From contig CM055095.1 of assembly GCA_029204225.1 (NCBI GenBank), forward strand, positions 18,485,450 to 18,549,449: a DNA stretch of 64,000 bases, given 5' to 3'. Below, piece by piece: positions 24,628 to 35,870 of this stretch. The translations under genes and the position numbers were made by a program. This stretch comes from Diphasiastrum complanatum. Taxonomy: Eukaryota > Streptophyta > Lycopodiopsida > Lycopodiales > Lycopodiaceae. The notes under the pieces are model-generated. The model did not search any database and had not been told where the DNA came from. It saw only the letters and a program-made list of their open reading frames with translations. The number at the start of each line of letters is the position of its first letter. Positions within the stretch are counted from its first letter, which is position 1.

Positions 24628-26524
24628 GAGGATGCCACCTGATGATGATCCATTCATTGACCTTCCGAGTGACGAACATGAGGATACATCTCAAGATACT
24701 ACTACTCAACCTCAAGAGACAGGTTGGAGAGGTAGGGACAAACCTTTTGGTGCAAGAAGGATTGAAGTTGCAGGTGACAAACGCAAGGAGAAGGATGTAC
24801 CGTGGGATACATTTTCACCAGGAAGCCGATCACCTGACAGGAAGCTCCCTGAGTGGTTTGAGAGATTGTTGGAGAGCCGCGACATAGATGACTTTCCAGG
24901 ATCATCTAACCATGGAGAGCTACGAAGATCAACAAGAGAGAAGACTCAACCTGAAAGGTATGAAGCAAATTATGCTCTCTTAACTAGGATTATTCAAAGC
25001 AAAGAACCTTCGACTTATGGTGAAGTGAAGGATGATGACATTTGGGTCAAGGCCATGGGAGAGGATATGGAGTCATTTGCTAAGCATAGCACATGGGACT
25101 TAGTAGAACCACCAGTTGGCAAGAAATCCATTGGTTGCAAATGGGTATACAGGACTAAGTACCATGCAGATGGAAGTATAGCAAAGCACAAAGCAAGATT
25201 GGTGATCAAAGGGTACGCACAAAATAAAGGCATCGACTATGAGAAGACCTTTGCGCCGGTTTGTAAGTGGAATACTCTACGTCTACTTATTGCTTTAGCT
25301 TCACATATTGGTTGGCCTTTGCATCAGATGGATGTGAAATCTACTTTTCTAAGTGGTGAGTTAGAAGAAGTGTTCATGGATCAACCTGAAGGCTTTGTAG
25401 CGAAGGGACAGGAAAATAAAATATGTCGCTTGAAGAAAGCGCTTTATGGTCTTAAACAAGCACCATGTGCGTGGTATAGCAGGATTGATGCCTACTTTCG
25501 TTCAAAGGGGACGGTGAGAACACATTCTGATCCAAATCTATATGTCTTATGCTTTGATAGTATGGTTGCTTTGATTGCTCTTTATGTTGATGACTTGATT
25601 ATTACGAGAAATAATCAAGAGATGATAGACATGATCAAGAAAGACCTCATGGAACAATTCGAGATGACAGATCTCAGCCTGATGCATTACTGCTTTGCAG
25701 TAGAAGTGTGGCAAAAAGGACATGAAGTGGGTTTAACACAGGTGAAGTATGTCAAAGAGTTGTTGCACAGGTTTAGGTTGCAGGATTGCAAACCAGTAAA
25801 CACTCCTATTGAACCAGGTAAAAAGCTTTCTAAGCTTGATGAGTCACAGTCATCTGATGCTACGCTGTATAGACAGTTAGTAGGGAGCTTGATCTACCTT
25901 ACCACGACTAGACCAGATATATGCTATGTTGTTGGCATTGTAAGTCAGTTTATGGCAGCACCTACGGAAATGCATTGGAAGGCAGCTAAACGCATTTTGC
26001 GTTATGTGAAAGGCACTTCAGAGTATGGCTTGATTTACAGGAAGCATGATGGTTTACCTGAGTTGTGTGGCTGTGTGGATGCGGATTGGGGAGGTGACTA
26101 TGATGATCGTAGATCCACCACAAGGTATGTATTCTAGTTTTGTGGTAGTTGCTTTTCCTGGTCTAGTAAGAAGCAAAGTACAATTGCTCTTTCCACCACA
26201 TAAGCAGAGTATAAGGCAATGTGTAGTGTAGCACAGGAAGCTATATGGTGGAGACAAATCTTGGAAGAAATTGGCATGAAGCACAAAAATCCCATGACTT
26301 TACATAGCAACAGTTAGAGCGGCATTCAGCTAGCAAAGAATCCAGTGTTCCATGCGAGAACTAAACACATTGAGATTCAATATCACTTTATACGTGAGAG
26401 GCTGCTGAGTCGTGAAATTCATGTTGTTCATTGTAGCACAGAAGAACAACTAGTTGATATTTTCACTAAGCCACTTACTGGAGAAAAGTTTGATAAGTTT
26501 AGATCAAAGCTTTCTGTAATTTAA
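24628..26524 (+). pseudogene. Copia A reverse transcriptase and RNase H
   Basis: 24632-26137 is one 501-residue open frame. It begins in the integrase-RT linker (RRSTREKTQPERYEANYAL), then gives the RVT_2 domain: [58 protein letters not shown], and the catalytic LYVDDLIIT at about residue 316. A TAG at 26135-26137 interrupts RNase H, which resumes as CFSWSSKKQSTIAL, HARTKHIEIQYHFIRERLL and STEEQLVDIFTKPLTGEKF to a stop at about 26524. This is the best preserved pol segment in the window, yet it has at least three internal stops. Confidence 0.93.
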
Positions 26525-26570
26525 GTTTGTTGAATTTAAAGCTATGTATATGACTGTATAAAAAGTAGAC

Positions 26571-26588
26571 TCTACTTTAAGGGAGAGA
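26571..26588 (+). other. Polypurine tract of Copia A
   Basis: AAGGGAGAGA lies directly before the 3' LTR and after the RNase H end, the expected place for plus-strand priming. Confidence 0.8.
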
Positions 26589-26860
26589 GTTAGAATTAAT
26601 GTAGAATCATTGTGTTACTGTATTGTGGGTCCTATCAGTGGATAAGGATCAGTTGGCCTCGCCACGAGACAAGTCGACGGGACACGCGTCTTGCCAATGG
26701 CAACTTGGGTCATGCATGGGTTGTCTGAGTGAACAACTATATGTACAGTGTAATTTCATTTTGAGAAATATATTTACTATGTGAGCTTGCTTGGAGAGTG
26801 TTTTCTGTCTGTGTTACTTTGTAGCATGATCTGTGTTCCTGTGCAAAGCAAATTATAAGT
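26589..26860 (+). repeat. 3' LTR of Copia A
   Basis: 272 bp, colinear with the 5' LTR. Right flank ATTAG repeats the left flank of the element. Confidence 0.92.
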
Positions 26861-27960
26861 ATTAGATCATAGTTTGTAGTAGTAGCTACAACTGCACAGG
26901 TTGACTCTATCTGAGCGCCCCCTGTCGAGACTTCAACATCCCAACAGTGGTATCAGAGCATGGTCATTAAAATTATGGCTTCCATTAGTAGCATCCAATC
27001 AAATATATGCACAATTCTTGAGGCATAGGGGTCAAATTTCTTGGCCTGGAAAGTCAAGACTTCCCTCATATTGAGAGGAGAAGCTCTATGGCCTTGTGGA
27101 TGGCACCGAAGAGATGCCTGCCAGCACAGGCAAAGAACTTCATGAGTGGAAAGAAAAGAATGACAAAGCAATAACTGTCATATCCTCTTCCATCGAAGAT
27201 AGCATCACTCTTGACCTCTCATCTATCTCTAACGCAAGAGAGATGTGGGATGCACTCATGACAAGGTTTCAAACCAAGTCACATAATCAGATCATGCATC
27301 TAGAAGATTAGCTTACCTATCTACGATGGAATGGCAAAGAAAAAAGATGAAGAATCTGTTCCTGTCTCTACACAACGTTGGAGCAGAGCAAATAGTCTCA
27401 CAAGAGAAGCAACTCACGTACCTTCTACGTGCTCTACCAAGATGTTTCCACATTACCCGGACTCTACTGGCCAAAGAACCTGACATGAATTTCGAAAAGG
27501 CTATCATTGACATCAAGGATGAGGTGGAGGCTCGAGAGAACTACGACAACAAGAACGAGTCAGATCAAGCTCTCTACAACAACTGAGATCAACTGAAGAA
27601 GAAGCCTCAACCTAAGAGAGAGCCAACAAGAAGACAAGATCAGAGCTAGTAGAAAGAGGGAGATCAAGAAAGAAAATGGAAAGGAAGGAGTAAGAGCAAA
27701 CAACAAGGCGATGAGAAGAAGACTTGCGTCAAATGTAGACGTGAAGGCCACACAGTGTGACACATGCTGGTTAAATCCAAAGATCGAGAGCATACACTAT
27801 CGTAAGAAGGGTCATGCAGCCATGGATTGTTATCAGAATCCAAGGAACAAGAACACACAAGGAAGAAAGGAGAGCTCCAACAGCCCATCATATGTGGAGG
27901 AGCCATAATCCTCAAAGATGGTTGAAGAACAAGGAAGAACGAGCGAACCGAAATCCATTT
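26861..27960 (+). mobile_element. Copia B: LTR end, PBS and gag fragment
   Basis: 26861-26946 is the end of an LTR (closing CAACA). 26948-26959 is the primer site TGGTATCAGAGC. About 26970-27590 encodes a Copia gag in several frames (FLAWKVKTSLILRGEALW, DGTEEMPASTGKELHEW, MWDALMTRFQTKSHNQIM, LTYLLRALPRCFHITRTLL). At 27715-27830 are two damaged knuckles (CVKCRREGHTV and later YRKKGHAAMDC). Homology ends near 27960. Copia A is inserted in its LTR, so B is the older element. Confidence 0.8.
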
Positions 27961-27991
27961 ACTTATCTAGCTAAGTACAAGGCTTTATAAA

Positions 27992-28110
27992 GTGGATGAT
28001 CCAATTAAAAATATTGCATTCATAAGTAGAGATGTCATCTTTAATAAAGACTCATTTTATGAGTTCAAAAAAAACAGCCAACATCGAGTATTGACCCTAC
28101 AACAGGGATG
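27992..28110 (+). pseudogene. Copia integrase C-terminal scrap
   Basis: DPIKNIAFISRDVIFNKDSF matches the SRDVIFDE region after the Copia integrase core (compare 19030-19060). About 40 residues are recognisable; the rest of the frame to 28250 is not. Confidence 0.6.
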
Positions 28111-28476
28111 TACATTCCAAGTATATGATTTTGCCACAACCAATTTTGATCCTACAAATAATCATTTCGATTCTATGGTAGATTATCCTTATGATATAGG
28201 TCTGGATATCAACTGTGAAAGATTTCAGGTCATTATAATCCAATCCACTTGAATGATCTTTGGTTAGAAAGAGAAATACACTACCAATCTCACCAATGTA
28301 GAAAAATTAGCATCTACACACAAAATGAGATGCAAATACTACTAGAACTTGATCAAATTTGAATGAAATGATAAAGTACTGTTGTTGTCCATACAAAACT
28401 AACAAGCTATTTAATTCACACGTGTGGATCTGAAAATAGCAAATATAGATCATTCTACACATAGAATTGCAAGCAA
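28111..28476. other. AT-rich interval, shares text with 1555-1680
   Basis: GTGAAAGATTTCAGGTCATTA and CAATGTAGAAAAATTAGCATC near 28216-28313 resemble 1567-1670. This suggests a shared dispersed repeat. No gene is seen. Confidence 0.4.
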
Positions 28477-29090
28477 TCACCAATATAGTGCACCAATGGA
28501 TAGTAGAACCCAAGAGAACCATGTATAAGCATGAAATGAGATAGAGAAGAGAGAAGATTTCTCTCGCAAGATCATAGATCTAGGACATAAAGAGTAAATA
28601 GCTGTTCTTCTAGAGAATTCTTCAATAAAGGTGATGAAATACTTTGCATCTAGCAATGATGGAGTTTGCATAGGTCCACATATATCTATACAAACAATAT
28701 ACAATGTTAGGATGAGCATCCAAGAAACCATTATTAGGAATAACCTGAATAATATCTATTTCTTTAATGCTCTCGTCAATACAAGCCAACTTATCATTCT
28801 AAGCTTTTAATCTCACAACAAAAGTGTTTGGAATCTCTTCATGCTTTTGCAAACATTGAAATATTTAGAGTCAACACTCTAGATGTAGACTTGGATTCAT
28901 AAAGCTTCTTCAAAGCTTCCCAAGCCTCACTTGATGAAGTACACTTACCAACTTCCTTGAGAAGTTCATTGGTAACATTCATCTTGAACATATGTAGAGC
29001 TCTTTTGGCCATCTTGTCATATCTCACTTGACATTGTTGTGTTGCTGGCCTCTCCTCCAAATCTACAACATGGGTCTAGATTCAATGTAC
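28477..29090 (-). pseudogene. Copia gag and integrase remnants, minus strand
   Basis: 29060-28839 encodes gag (KMAKRALHMFKMNVTNELL, SSSEAWEALKKLYESKSTSR), close in pattern to the gag at 30080-30230. After a deletion, 28731-28477 encodes the start of an integrase core (IDICGPMQTPSLLDAKYF, FITFIEEFSRRTAIY) with the first Asp present. No LTRs are visible. Confidence 0.75.
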
Positions 29091-29421
29091 CCAACTATTC
29101 AAATTTGAATCTACTCAAACTCACATTCTAACTTTTCCACACTTTCAAAAAGCGTTTATTCAAATGAAATTTAGACTAATGAACTTTGACAAGTTAATCT
29201 CTAAGTCTAAAACAAGTTTTGGCCTCAATATGCCAAATATGAAAATATTGACAAAATGATCAAACTAGTTGAATCTTTCACTCTCTCTCTCTTCAACTAG
29301 TTTTAGCATAGACTTTGATAGCACTCCAAGTGAAGTCCTATGCTTCATGAACAAGTCCTTTCCCAATGCTTTGGTGAAGATATCAACTACACATTCCCTT
29401 GAAGACACATGTTGAAAATAG

Positions 29422-29886
29422 ATGCTGTTTTATGAGTTCGACATGACTGATCTGGACGAAGCTCACTTTTGTCTGGGCATTCAGATCCACGGAGACAGAG
29501 CGAGACAACTGATCTATATCACTCAACAAAGGTATTTTCACAATGTTATTAACATATATAATCTAATGATAGCTGCTTCTCAATCTATTAAAGAAGCGTT
29601 TTGGTTGAGAAATTTAATGTCAGACATTAATTTGTATCAGTACAACCCCACAATTTTATTCTGTGCGGCCAATCCTATATTTCACTCTAGGAGTAAGCAC
29701 ATTGAAATTAGATATCACTAAATCAGGGGCAAGGTTCTCAACAAAGAGGTAAGCTTAACATACTGCAGAACGCAGGACATGGTTACCGATATATTCACGA
29801 AGGCATTAAGTGTTAATGCACACAACAAGTTTTGTGCATTACTTAGTTTGAAGATCAAGACATCCACGGATCCAGATTAAGGGGGG
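29422..29886 (+). pseudogene. Copia RT end fused to RNase H end, with PPT
   Basis: YEFDMTDLDEAHFCLGIQIHG is the end of the Copia RT. After ITQQRYFHNV the frame jumps, by deletion, to the last third of RNase H (EAFWLRNLMSDI, SRSKHIEIRYH, TQDMVTDIFTKAL). A purine tract TTAAGGGGGG at about 29877-29886 follows. Confidence 0.82.
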
Positions 29887-29960
29887 TGTTGGATTTATCT
29901 CTTCTACTCTCCTAAATCCTATTTTAATCTACCTCCATTCATGCTGCGGAATCAAGTGAG
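29887..29960 (+). repeat. Start of a Copia 3' LTR, truncated
   Basis: TGTTGGATTTATCTC follows the purine tract, as expected for an LTR start. The next Copia gag begins within about 80 bp, so the LTR is cut. Confidence 0.55.
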
Positions 29961-29993
29961 AGGCTCACTTCCACAAATTATTCCATTGGGAAA

Positions 29994-30800
29994 GTGAGGA
30001 TGGAATCACTCCTAGTGATCCATGACCTCTTTGACATAGTTCTAGGAGTTGAGGAAGAGCCTCAAGCTACCCAAGAACAAACCAAATACAAGAACAGAGC
30101 AAGATTAACTCTACATTACATAAAGTTGAATGTATGCAATGACCTCTTGAAGGAGGTGTCTTCTTGTGCCTCATCAAAAGAGGCTTGGGATTCATTAAAG
30201 AGTATCTATGAATCCAATAACACTTCAAGGATCCTCATGCTAAGGAATCAAGTCTTTCAAAGCATGAAAGGAAGTGGAGAGAGTGGACAAGAGTATGTCC
30301 TTAGGATCAAATCTCTTAACAAGGAATTGAGTGCTATAGGAGAAAAGATCCAAGATCAAGAGCTAGTACAAATCATATGGAATGGCCTAGGTGATGAGTT
30401 CACCAACTTGGTCCAATCATTTGCTATTCAAGACACTCTTCCATCCATTGAAAAGTTGCACAATGTTCTTGTGGTCGAGGAGAGTAGACTCCTACACCTC
30501 AAGACAAGAATGGGAGGCATGTCACTTAATGGAGGAGAGGAGACAGCAAATTTTACATCCAAAGGCAAGAAAAAACAACATCCATTCAAGAAGAATCAAG
30601 GCAAGGAGGCTAAGATGAAGAATGGATGATCAACTTCCAAAGGCAAAGTGAAGAACAAGGCAAAGCTCAAGTGTTTCTTTTGTGGGAAGAAAGGACACTT
30701 TGCCTCATAATGTTACTTGAAGAAGAATCAACAAGCAAATGGAGATCAAGGGAACATTGCTCAAGAGGAAGAAGATGAGGATGGATTCAGCACATCCACT
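29994..30800 (+). pseudogene. Copia E gag
   Basis: The frame 29994-30629 carries a full UBN2-type gag body: RMESLLVIHDLFDIVLGVEE, LTLHYIKLNVCNDLLKEVSS, SSKEAWDSLKSIYESNNTSR, GQEYVLRIKSLNKELSAIGE. It stops at 30627-30629 before the nucleocapsid. The knuckle CFFCGKKGHFAS, a stop codon, then C lies at about 30670-30715. Gag would coat the RNA; this copy has at least two stops. Confidence 0.87.
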
Positions 30801-30859
30801 TTTCAAGTTGGATGCTAATGTTGCAAATGAAAGTGTGAACTTGGCTAGGGAGGAGCTAT

Positions 30860-31850
30860 CTCAAGTGGAGCTTTGGCGCTAAGAGATTAGGCCATACTAA
30901 TCTTCAATCCATGGAGTTAATGACAAGCAAGGAACTAGCTCTCGTCCTACCAAAAGCTATCAAAAAATGTGGAAAGATGTGTGAGACATGTGGCCTTGCA
31001 AAGTCACACAAATCTTCTTACAATAGATCTTCATCAAGATCTCCCTCTCCCATTGGATCTCATACATTCTGATGTACATAGTTTTCCACATGCAAGTAAT
31101 GGAGGTGCCTTGATGTATGTAACATTTATAGATGATTGTACTAGATTCACATGGATTGAGTTACTATCATAGAAAATTCTTGTATATGAAGCTTTCATTA
31201 AGTTCAAGTCTCTAGTTGAGAAGCAACTTAGTACTTCCATCAAGGCACTAAGATGCGATAATGGAGGAGAGTACACCTCCAATAAAATGAAAGACTTTTG
31301 TGAGATCAATGGCATTAAATTGCAATACACTTGGTCCTACACCACCCAACAAAATAGGTGGCTGAGAGGAAAAATAGGAGTCTATGTGAATGTGCAAAGT
31401 CTTTAAGACTTGATGCATCACTTCCCATCTCATTTTGGGGAGAAGCTATAACTTGTGCAAATTACTTGTGTAATACACTTCCTAGTAGTGCTATTGATGG
31501 GATCTCACCATATCAAGCTTTGTTTGGTAAGAAACCCAATGTAAAAGATTTTAAAAATCTTTGGAGGTATTTGTTATGTCCACATCCCTTTGGAGACAAG
31601 AAAGAAGGAAGATGCTACCTCCTTCAAAGGGATTTTTGTTGGCTATGGAGAAAATATCAAGGGCTATAGGATATATGATCCTATATCCAAGAAAGTAAAG
31701 GTAAGCAAGGATGTACTTTTTGATGAGTCACAATTTGCTAAAAGCTTGTCTAATGGATCTAACCCATTGTGCATTGAAGATCTTGACAAACCCGAGGAGG
31801 ATCTTGACAAACTGAAGGAGGATCTTGACAAACCCGAGGATGGAGACAAA
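30860..31850 (+). pseudogene. Copia E pre-integrase and integrase
   Basis: LGHTNLQSMELM and CETCGLAKSHKSS mark the zinc region. The core has HSDVHSFPHASNGGALMYVTF (first Asp), a TAG at 31170-31172, ALRCDNGGEYTSN (second Asp), then, after a frameshift near 31350, AERKNRSLCECAKSL (Glu) and ISPYQALFGKKPNVKDF. 31590 onward gives FVGYGENIKGYRIYDP and SKDVLFDESQFAKSL. All three catalytic residues survive although the frame does not. Confidence 0.88.
31776..31838 (+). repeat. Three 21-bp tandem repeats coding EDLDKPE
   Basis: Three in-frame 21-bp units encode EDLDKPE, EDLDKLK, EDLDKPE in the integrase-RT linker of Copia E. Confidence 0.9.
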
Positions 31851-32735
31851 GATCCTAGTCAAAGGGGGCCGAGAAGATCAACAAGAAGCAAGGGCGAGCC
31901 CTCAAGGCTCACCTATGTGGACAAGGGAAAGCAAAAGGAAGACTCTACATCTTCTACCTCTTACTCCTTCTTAGTTACATTGCTTGAAGAACCATCATCT
32001 TTTGAAGAAGCATATAGATCTAAAGTTTGGAGAGATGCAATGCAAGTAGAGTATGATGCATAAGAAGAAAATCATACTTGGAATCTTGTAAATCTTCCAA
32101 GAGGGAAGAAGCCACTTGCATGTAAGTGGATTTATAGAATAAAGTACAATCAAGATGGATCTATTAGTAAGTACAAGGCTAGGCTTGTTGCTAAAGGATT
32201 TCTTCAAGTAAAAGGATTGGATTATGAAGAAACATTTGCACCTGTAGCTAAGCTTGTAACTATCAGATTAATCATTTGAATTGCTACTTTGTTCAAGTGG
32301 GATCTCTACCAAATGGATGTGACAAATGCTTTCTTGAATGGCTTCTTAGAAGAGGAAATCTACATGATGCAACCCGAGGGCTTCATCAAGGTTGGTGAGG
32401 AGCAAAAAGTGTGCTACTTAAGGAAGAGCCTATATGGATTGAAGCAAGCACCTAGAGCTTGGTACTCTAGGTTGCATGATTTTCTCTATTCCCTTGGCTT
32501 TGTACTAAGTGCTTATGAACCTTCTTTATATTTCAAATGTAATGAAGGAAAGATCATCATTTTGGTGCTTTATGTTGATGACATCATTATGACAGGAAAT
32601 GATGATGAAGGCATAGGCAAAGTAAAAGTTGATTTATCTAGTGAGTTCAAGATGGTAGATCTAGGCTTCCTACAGTTTATACTTGGGATAGAAGTGTCTA
32701 GAAGTAGCAATTGTACTTTCATAAGTCAATCTATA
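31850..32735 (+). pseudogene. Copia E reverse transcriptase, 3'-truncated
   Basis: RRSTRSKGEPSRLTYVDKGK leads into WRDAMQVEYDA, a TAA at 32062, NHTWNLVNLPRGKKPLACKW, GLDYEETFAPVAKLVTIRLI, a TGA at 32278, then 32289-32735. The last part carries YQMDVTNAFLNGFLEEEIY, LYGLKQAPRAWYSRL and the catalytic LYVDDIIMTG. It ends at EVSRSSNCTFISQS, where the family continues into RNase H. Confidence 0.9.
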
Positions 32736-35082
32736 TTAGGGCTTGAATAATGTATTTTTTTAGTAGTTGATATTGCCTATTGTATCATAAATTTTTTTCA
32801 CCAAGGATAATAACTAGACTTCAAGCTATGACACTTGTCTTCATCAACTCTTCTTGTGGGATGGCGACAAGTAGCATTTGAACTCCTTCAAAACTTTCGG
32901 GCATATACTTCTAAATGGTTTGAATCTTTTTAGTGGGAATTTGTTTTGAAAAGTCTCTTTTCTGAACGATCATGATTACCCTTATCTCATCCAATGGTTG
33001 CTATGATTTGCTTCATACACAAGGCAAAGTGTGTTCTTTCTACGAAGTTTTACAATGAGCTTACTTTTAAGCTATTTATACATAGCTACTCTTTGAGCAT
33101 TTTCCACCTCCTCTCTACTCTTCCTTTGCTTCTTCTTCATTATGCTCTCATGGTGTTCATGAATGCTTGACAACGCCCACAACTACTATGACACGTTCAT
33201 GTTTTCAAAGCACTTATTCAGGTATGAATGTGCACTCCATACATTATCCATCATGCTTTGGTTTGTTATGTATTTTAGATTGTGTAAGCGTGGACTACCA
33301 TCAATTCTCAGACAAGTAGCGTGGACTATCAACGTTGAATTTTTTTTGTTTCTCTCTATTGTTGTTCACACCAACCAACACGTTTGTTTGATGCAACTTG
33401 GTTAGCATAATTATTTGCTTGTAGAAATGTGTTGAAGGCCAGTGCTGACGGCTTCATAAACACACAATTGTGTGGGTTGATAGATACATGATTAAGTATG
33501 AATCAATGCATTGAAAACCAGCACTGATGACAACCGCTTGGTTAAGGAATGTGCATACACACTTTTGTTGATTATTAAGCACAAAGGATTAACCTCATGC
33601 ATCTCACAACCACATAGCTTAATGGTTGTACCACAGACCTGCTACTACAATGATCGATTCCTAAATATGTTTATACTGATCCGTTGCTACAACGATGCGC
33701 ACTCTTAATACACATTTTGGTTTGCACTCATCCTACGTAAAGTAGGTCATGATACACAACGATTCAATCATTGACCCCTCTACCTTTCTTTTCATGTATT
33801 GCTCTTATAAACTATCATTGAACTGAACAATAACTAGAAACTTACAAAGTAAAATGTATCTTTGTCATGAAAGGTCTCCTGTAGTCTACACTACCAAAAC
33901 ATAACGCTTAGCGTTGGTTAGGATTGAAGCATAAACTGATCACAAGTACTACACCTCTACCATATGCATCTATAGAATAACTGAAGGAATCGATTTTTTC
34001 TATCGTACCATGATAGATAGTATTGGCAATGGTTAACGACGTTGAAAGGATCTGCAAATGTCTCATATGTTGCTTTATGATATGAACTTATTTCTATAGT
34101 AACGTTGTGATAATGCATGAAGAATTGATAGTAGCGAATACATTATGGCATCTTCACAGGATAACACTTCCACCTCTATCCAGGTATGAGCTTTTATCTA
34201 TGCTAGCGAAGAGTATCACTACCTTGACAAATCAAAAACATTATTAAAATGATGTTTTCTTCAATTCTGTGTTAATATCTTGCTATTAACTTAGCTTTCT
34301 TATTGCTTACACGATAGGTTTTAGACTGGTATTGACTTAACCCAAAAGGCTTAAATGTGCTAGTTTTGTTGGCTTAAGTACTCTTGGAACGCATGGATTT
34401 TTTGCAAGAGTTGTCATGGTCTCCAACGTTAGTATCGCATGGATTTGCCCTAATATAATGAGCAAGACTATATATGCCAATAGCATTTCCTTTATTTAAT
34501 TGCAACTTAAGTAACTACGTAAATTTCACACTTGGACTTTCAAGTTTACACTAGGAACGAAACTAGGAATCGAGCTTGAGCACCCTTGGAAAGCATGGAT
34601 ATGCTCAAGGGTCTTGACAACATTGCATGACCTGTTCATGGGTCCACAAGTTAGTATGGCATGAACTTGCCCTGATACCGTTGTACGAGTGTCCTTGCTT
34701 CCCCCAAATTTTTTTTTTTCGTGAATATGATTTGTACTTGTTTAGCAAGCGTCCTCTTGTTGATTTTATATATATAAAAGATTATCAATTGATATGGACT
34801 AACACCAAACATACTGATCAGCATGGCTTTCGCCCTGATACGGTAACAAGACGACTTAGCCTATCGCTAAATTCCACAAATGAATGAGAAAATTGGACTA
34901 AATTTTTTCATTCTTTCTAAGCTGTTAAGTAGCAAAACTTATTTTGTACATGGATAACAACTGACATTCAACGTTGACACCTATCTTCCTCACATACTAA
35001 CTCGCGTGGTTTTGTGTTGTGAGATGGTGGTAGGTACCAATGGGATGTCTTCAAATAAGTCTTGCTTTATGGTGCTTTATTG

Positions 35083-35086
<4 letters not shown>
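32736..35086. other. Intergenic interval, no gene found
   Basis: No frame has a known domain. Two diverged ~200-bp copies are visible at about 34375-34475 and 34580-34690 (CTTGGAA.GCATGGAT, then GTTAGTAT.GCATG.A.TTGCCCT), with a third trace at 34820. Confidence 0.5.

Positions 35087-35147
<61 letters not shown>
35087..35147. repeat. (TC)n microsatellite
   Basis: 61 bp of uninterrupted TC. Confidence 0.97.
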
Positions 35148-35150
<3 letters not shown>

Positions 35151-35572
35151 AAACTTCATGCCGATGTCACGTTAATGGCCTAGTGACCAAAGTCAATTTC
35201 ATATTGAATGTATCTTGTTGTGCTTAGTGAAGATTTTTTGGCTGGGATCGGTAACAATTTTGCTTAATTCACCTCTTCAATTGGTCAAATTTGAAGGACT
35301 AATTTTAAGCATTCTAGTGACAATTTGCACGAGGCTTCTATGGGATCTTAGCATGTCACAATGCTATCTCATTGTCTCGTTGGATTAGCTCCTTGCTTTG
35401 TCGTTGACTCTTATGAAATGACTTTGCCTTGCCATTGAGTATCTTGTTTATAAAAGCTTAAGTTGGTTTTATGTCGTAATGTAATGTGATGGACGGTCCC
35501 GGTTAATATTTTAAGTTGACATCTATATAGGCACGTGTTAGTTGGAATCAACATGCTCAAGTGTTAAGTCAT

Positions 35573-35606
35573 CGATGAACTTAGAGATTTTACTCTAAGT
35601 TCATCG
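35573..35606. repeat. Perfect 13-bp inverted repeat with 8-nt loop
   Basis: CGATGAACTTAGA at 35573-35585 pairs perfectly with TCTAAGTTCATCG at 35594-35606. It lies about 720 bp upstream of the chorismate synthase start. Role unknown. Confidence 0.85.
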
Positions 35607-35860
35607 ACCTTGAGACAGTGGGGGCAATAGTTGTGCGGAGATTGGAGTCCGGAAAATAATGAGATATAGCATCAACTTTTGACTTTGAGCACATGGAGGA
35701 GGGATTTGATGCCCCTACATGTGTGCTCAAGAGACTAGGCTTTCTAACCTACTCACCTAACCACCTACCTACTTACCTACCCTTCCACCAACGTCGTCTT
35801 TTCAGTCCCCTCCTTTTCATTCTCTACGTACTAGGAGCTCGTTTCGCTCATTTCCGCCTT

Positions 35861-35870
35861 CATTAAATAC
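35861..35870 (+). promoter_or_regulatory. TATA-like element upstream of chorismate synthase
   Basis: CATTAAATAC lies about 450 bp before the start codon, followed by C/T-rich sequence as in plant 5' leaders. This is only a candidate; no initiator is provable and a leader intron is possible. Confidence 0.25.

Larger units (their letters stand above)
19121..24632 (-). mobile_element. Family C: complete non-autonomous LTR retrotransposon nested in Copia A
   Basis: Two LTRs of about 850 bp (19126-19970 and 23775-24627) begin TG and end CA (TA in one copy). They are flanked by the 5-bp direct repeat GAGGA at 19121-19125 and 24628-24632. On the minus strand the order is 5' LTR, PBS (23774-23762), 1.7-kb repetitive leader, two overlapping frames with a CCHC knuckle, PPT (19983-19971), 3' LTR. 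No protease, RT, RNase H or integrase is present in about 3.8 kb of internal sequence, so mobilisation must have depended on another element. A deleted second copy lies at 45284-46689. I do not recognise the family. Confidence 0.93.
15415..26865 (+). mobile_element. Copia A: near full-length Copia retrotransposon with a nested insertion
   Basis: LTRs of about 274 and 272 bp (15420-15693 and 26589-26860) flank PBS, leader, gag, protease, integrase, RT-RNase H and a PPT in Copia order. ATTAG occurs on both sides (15415-15419 and 26861-26865) as a candidate 5-bp target duplication. Without the family C insertion (19126-24627 plus the duplicated GAGGA) the element is about 5.9 kb, normal for Copia. 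Frameshifts in gag, a stop before the integrase core, loss of two catalytic Asp codons and stops in RNase H make it inactive. Confidence 0.93.
29961..32735 (+). mobile_element. Copia E: LTR-less Copia polyprotein remnant
   Basis: gag, CCHC, GAG_pre-integrase, integrase and most of RT lie colinear over 2.8 kb. The protease region is missing, and RT stops short of RNase H at 32735. No LTR, PBS or PPT belongs to it clearly. Several stops and shifts are present. Confidence 0.85.

Noticed and set aside
32750-34900. Frames of 65-86 residues upstream of chorismate synthase
   Set aside because: There is no recognisable protein sense, and repeats run through the region.
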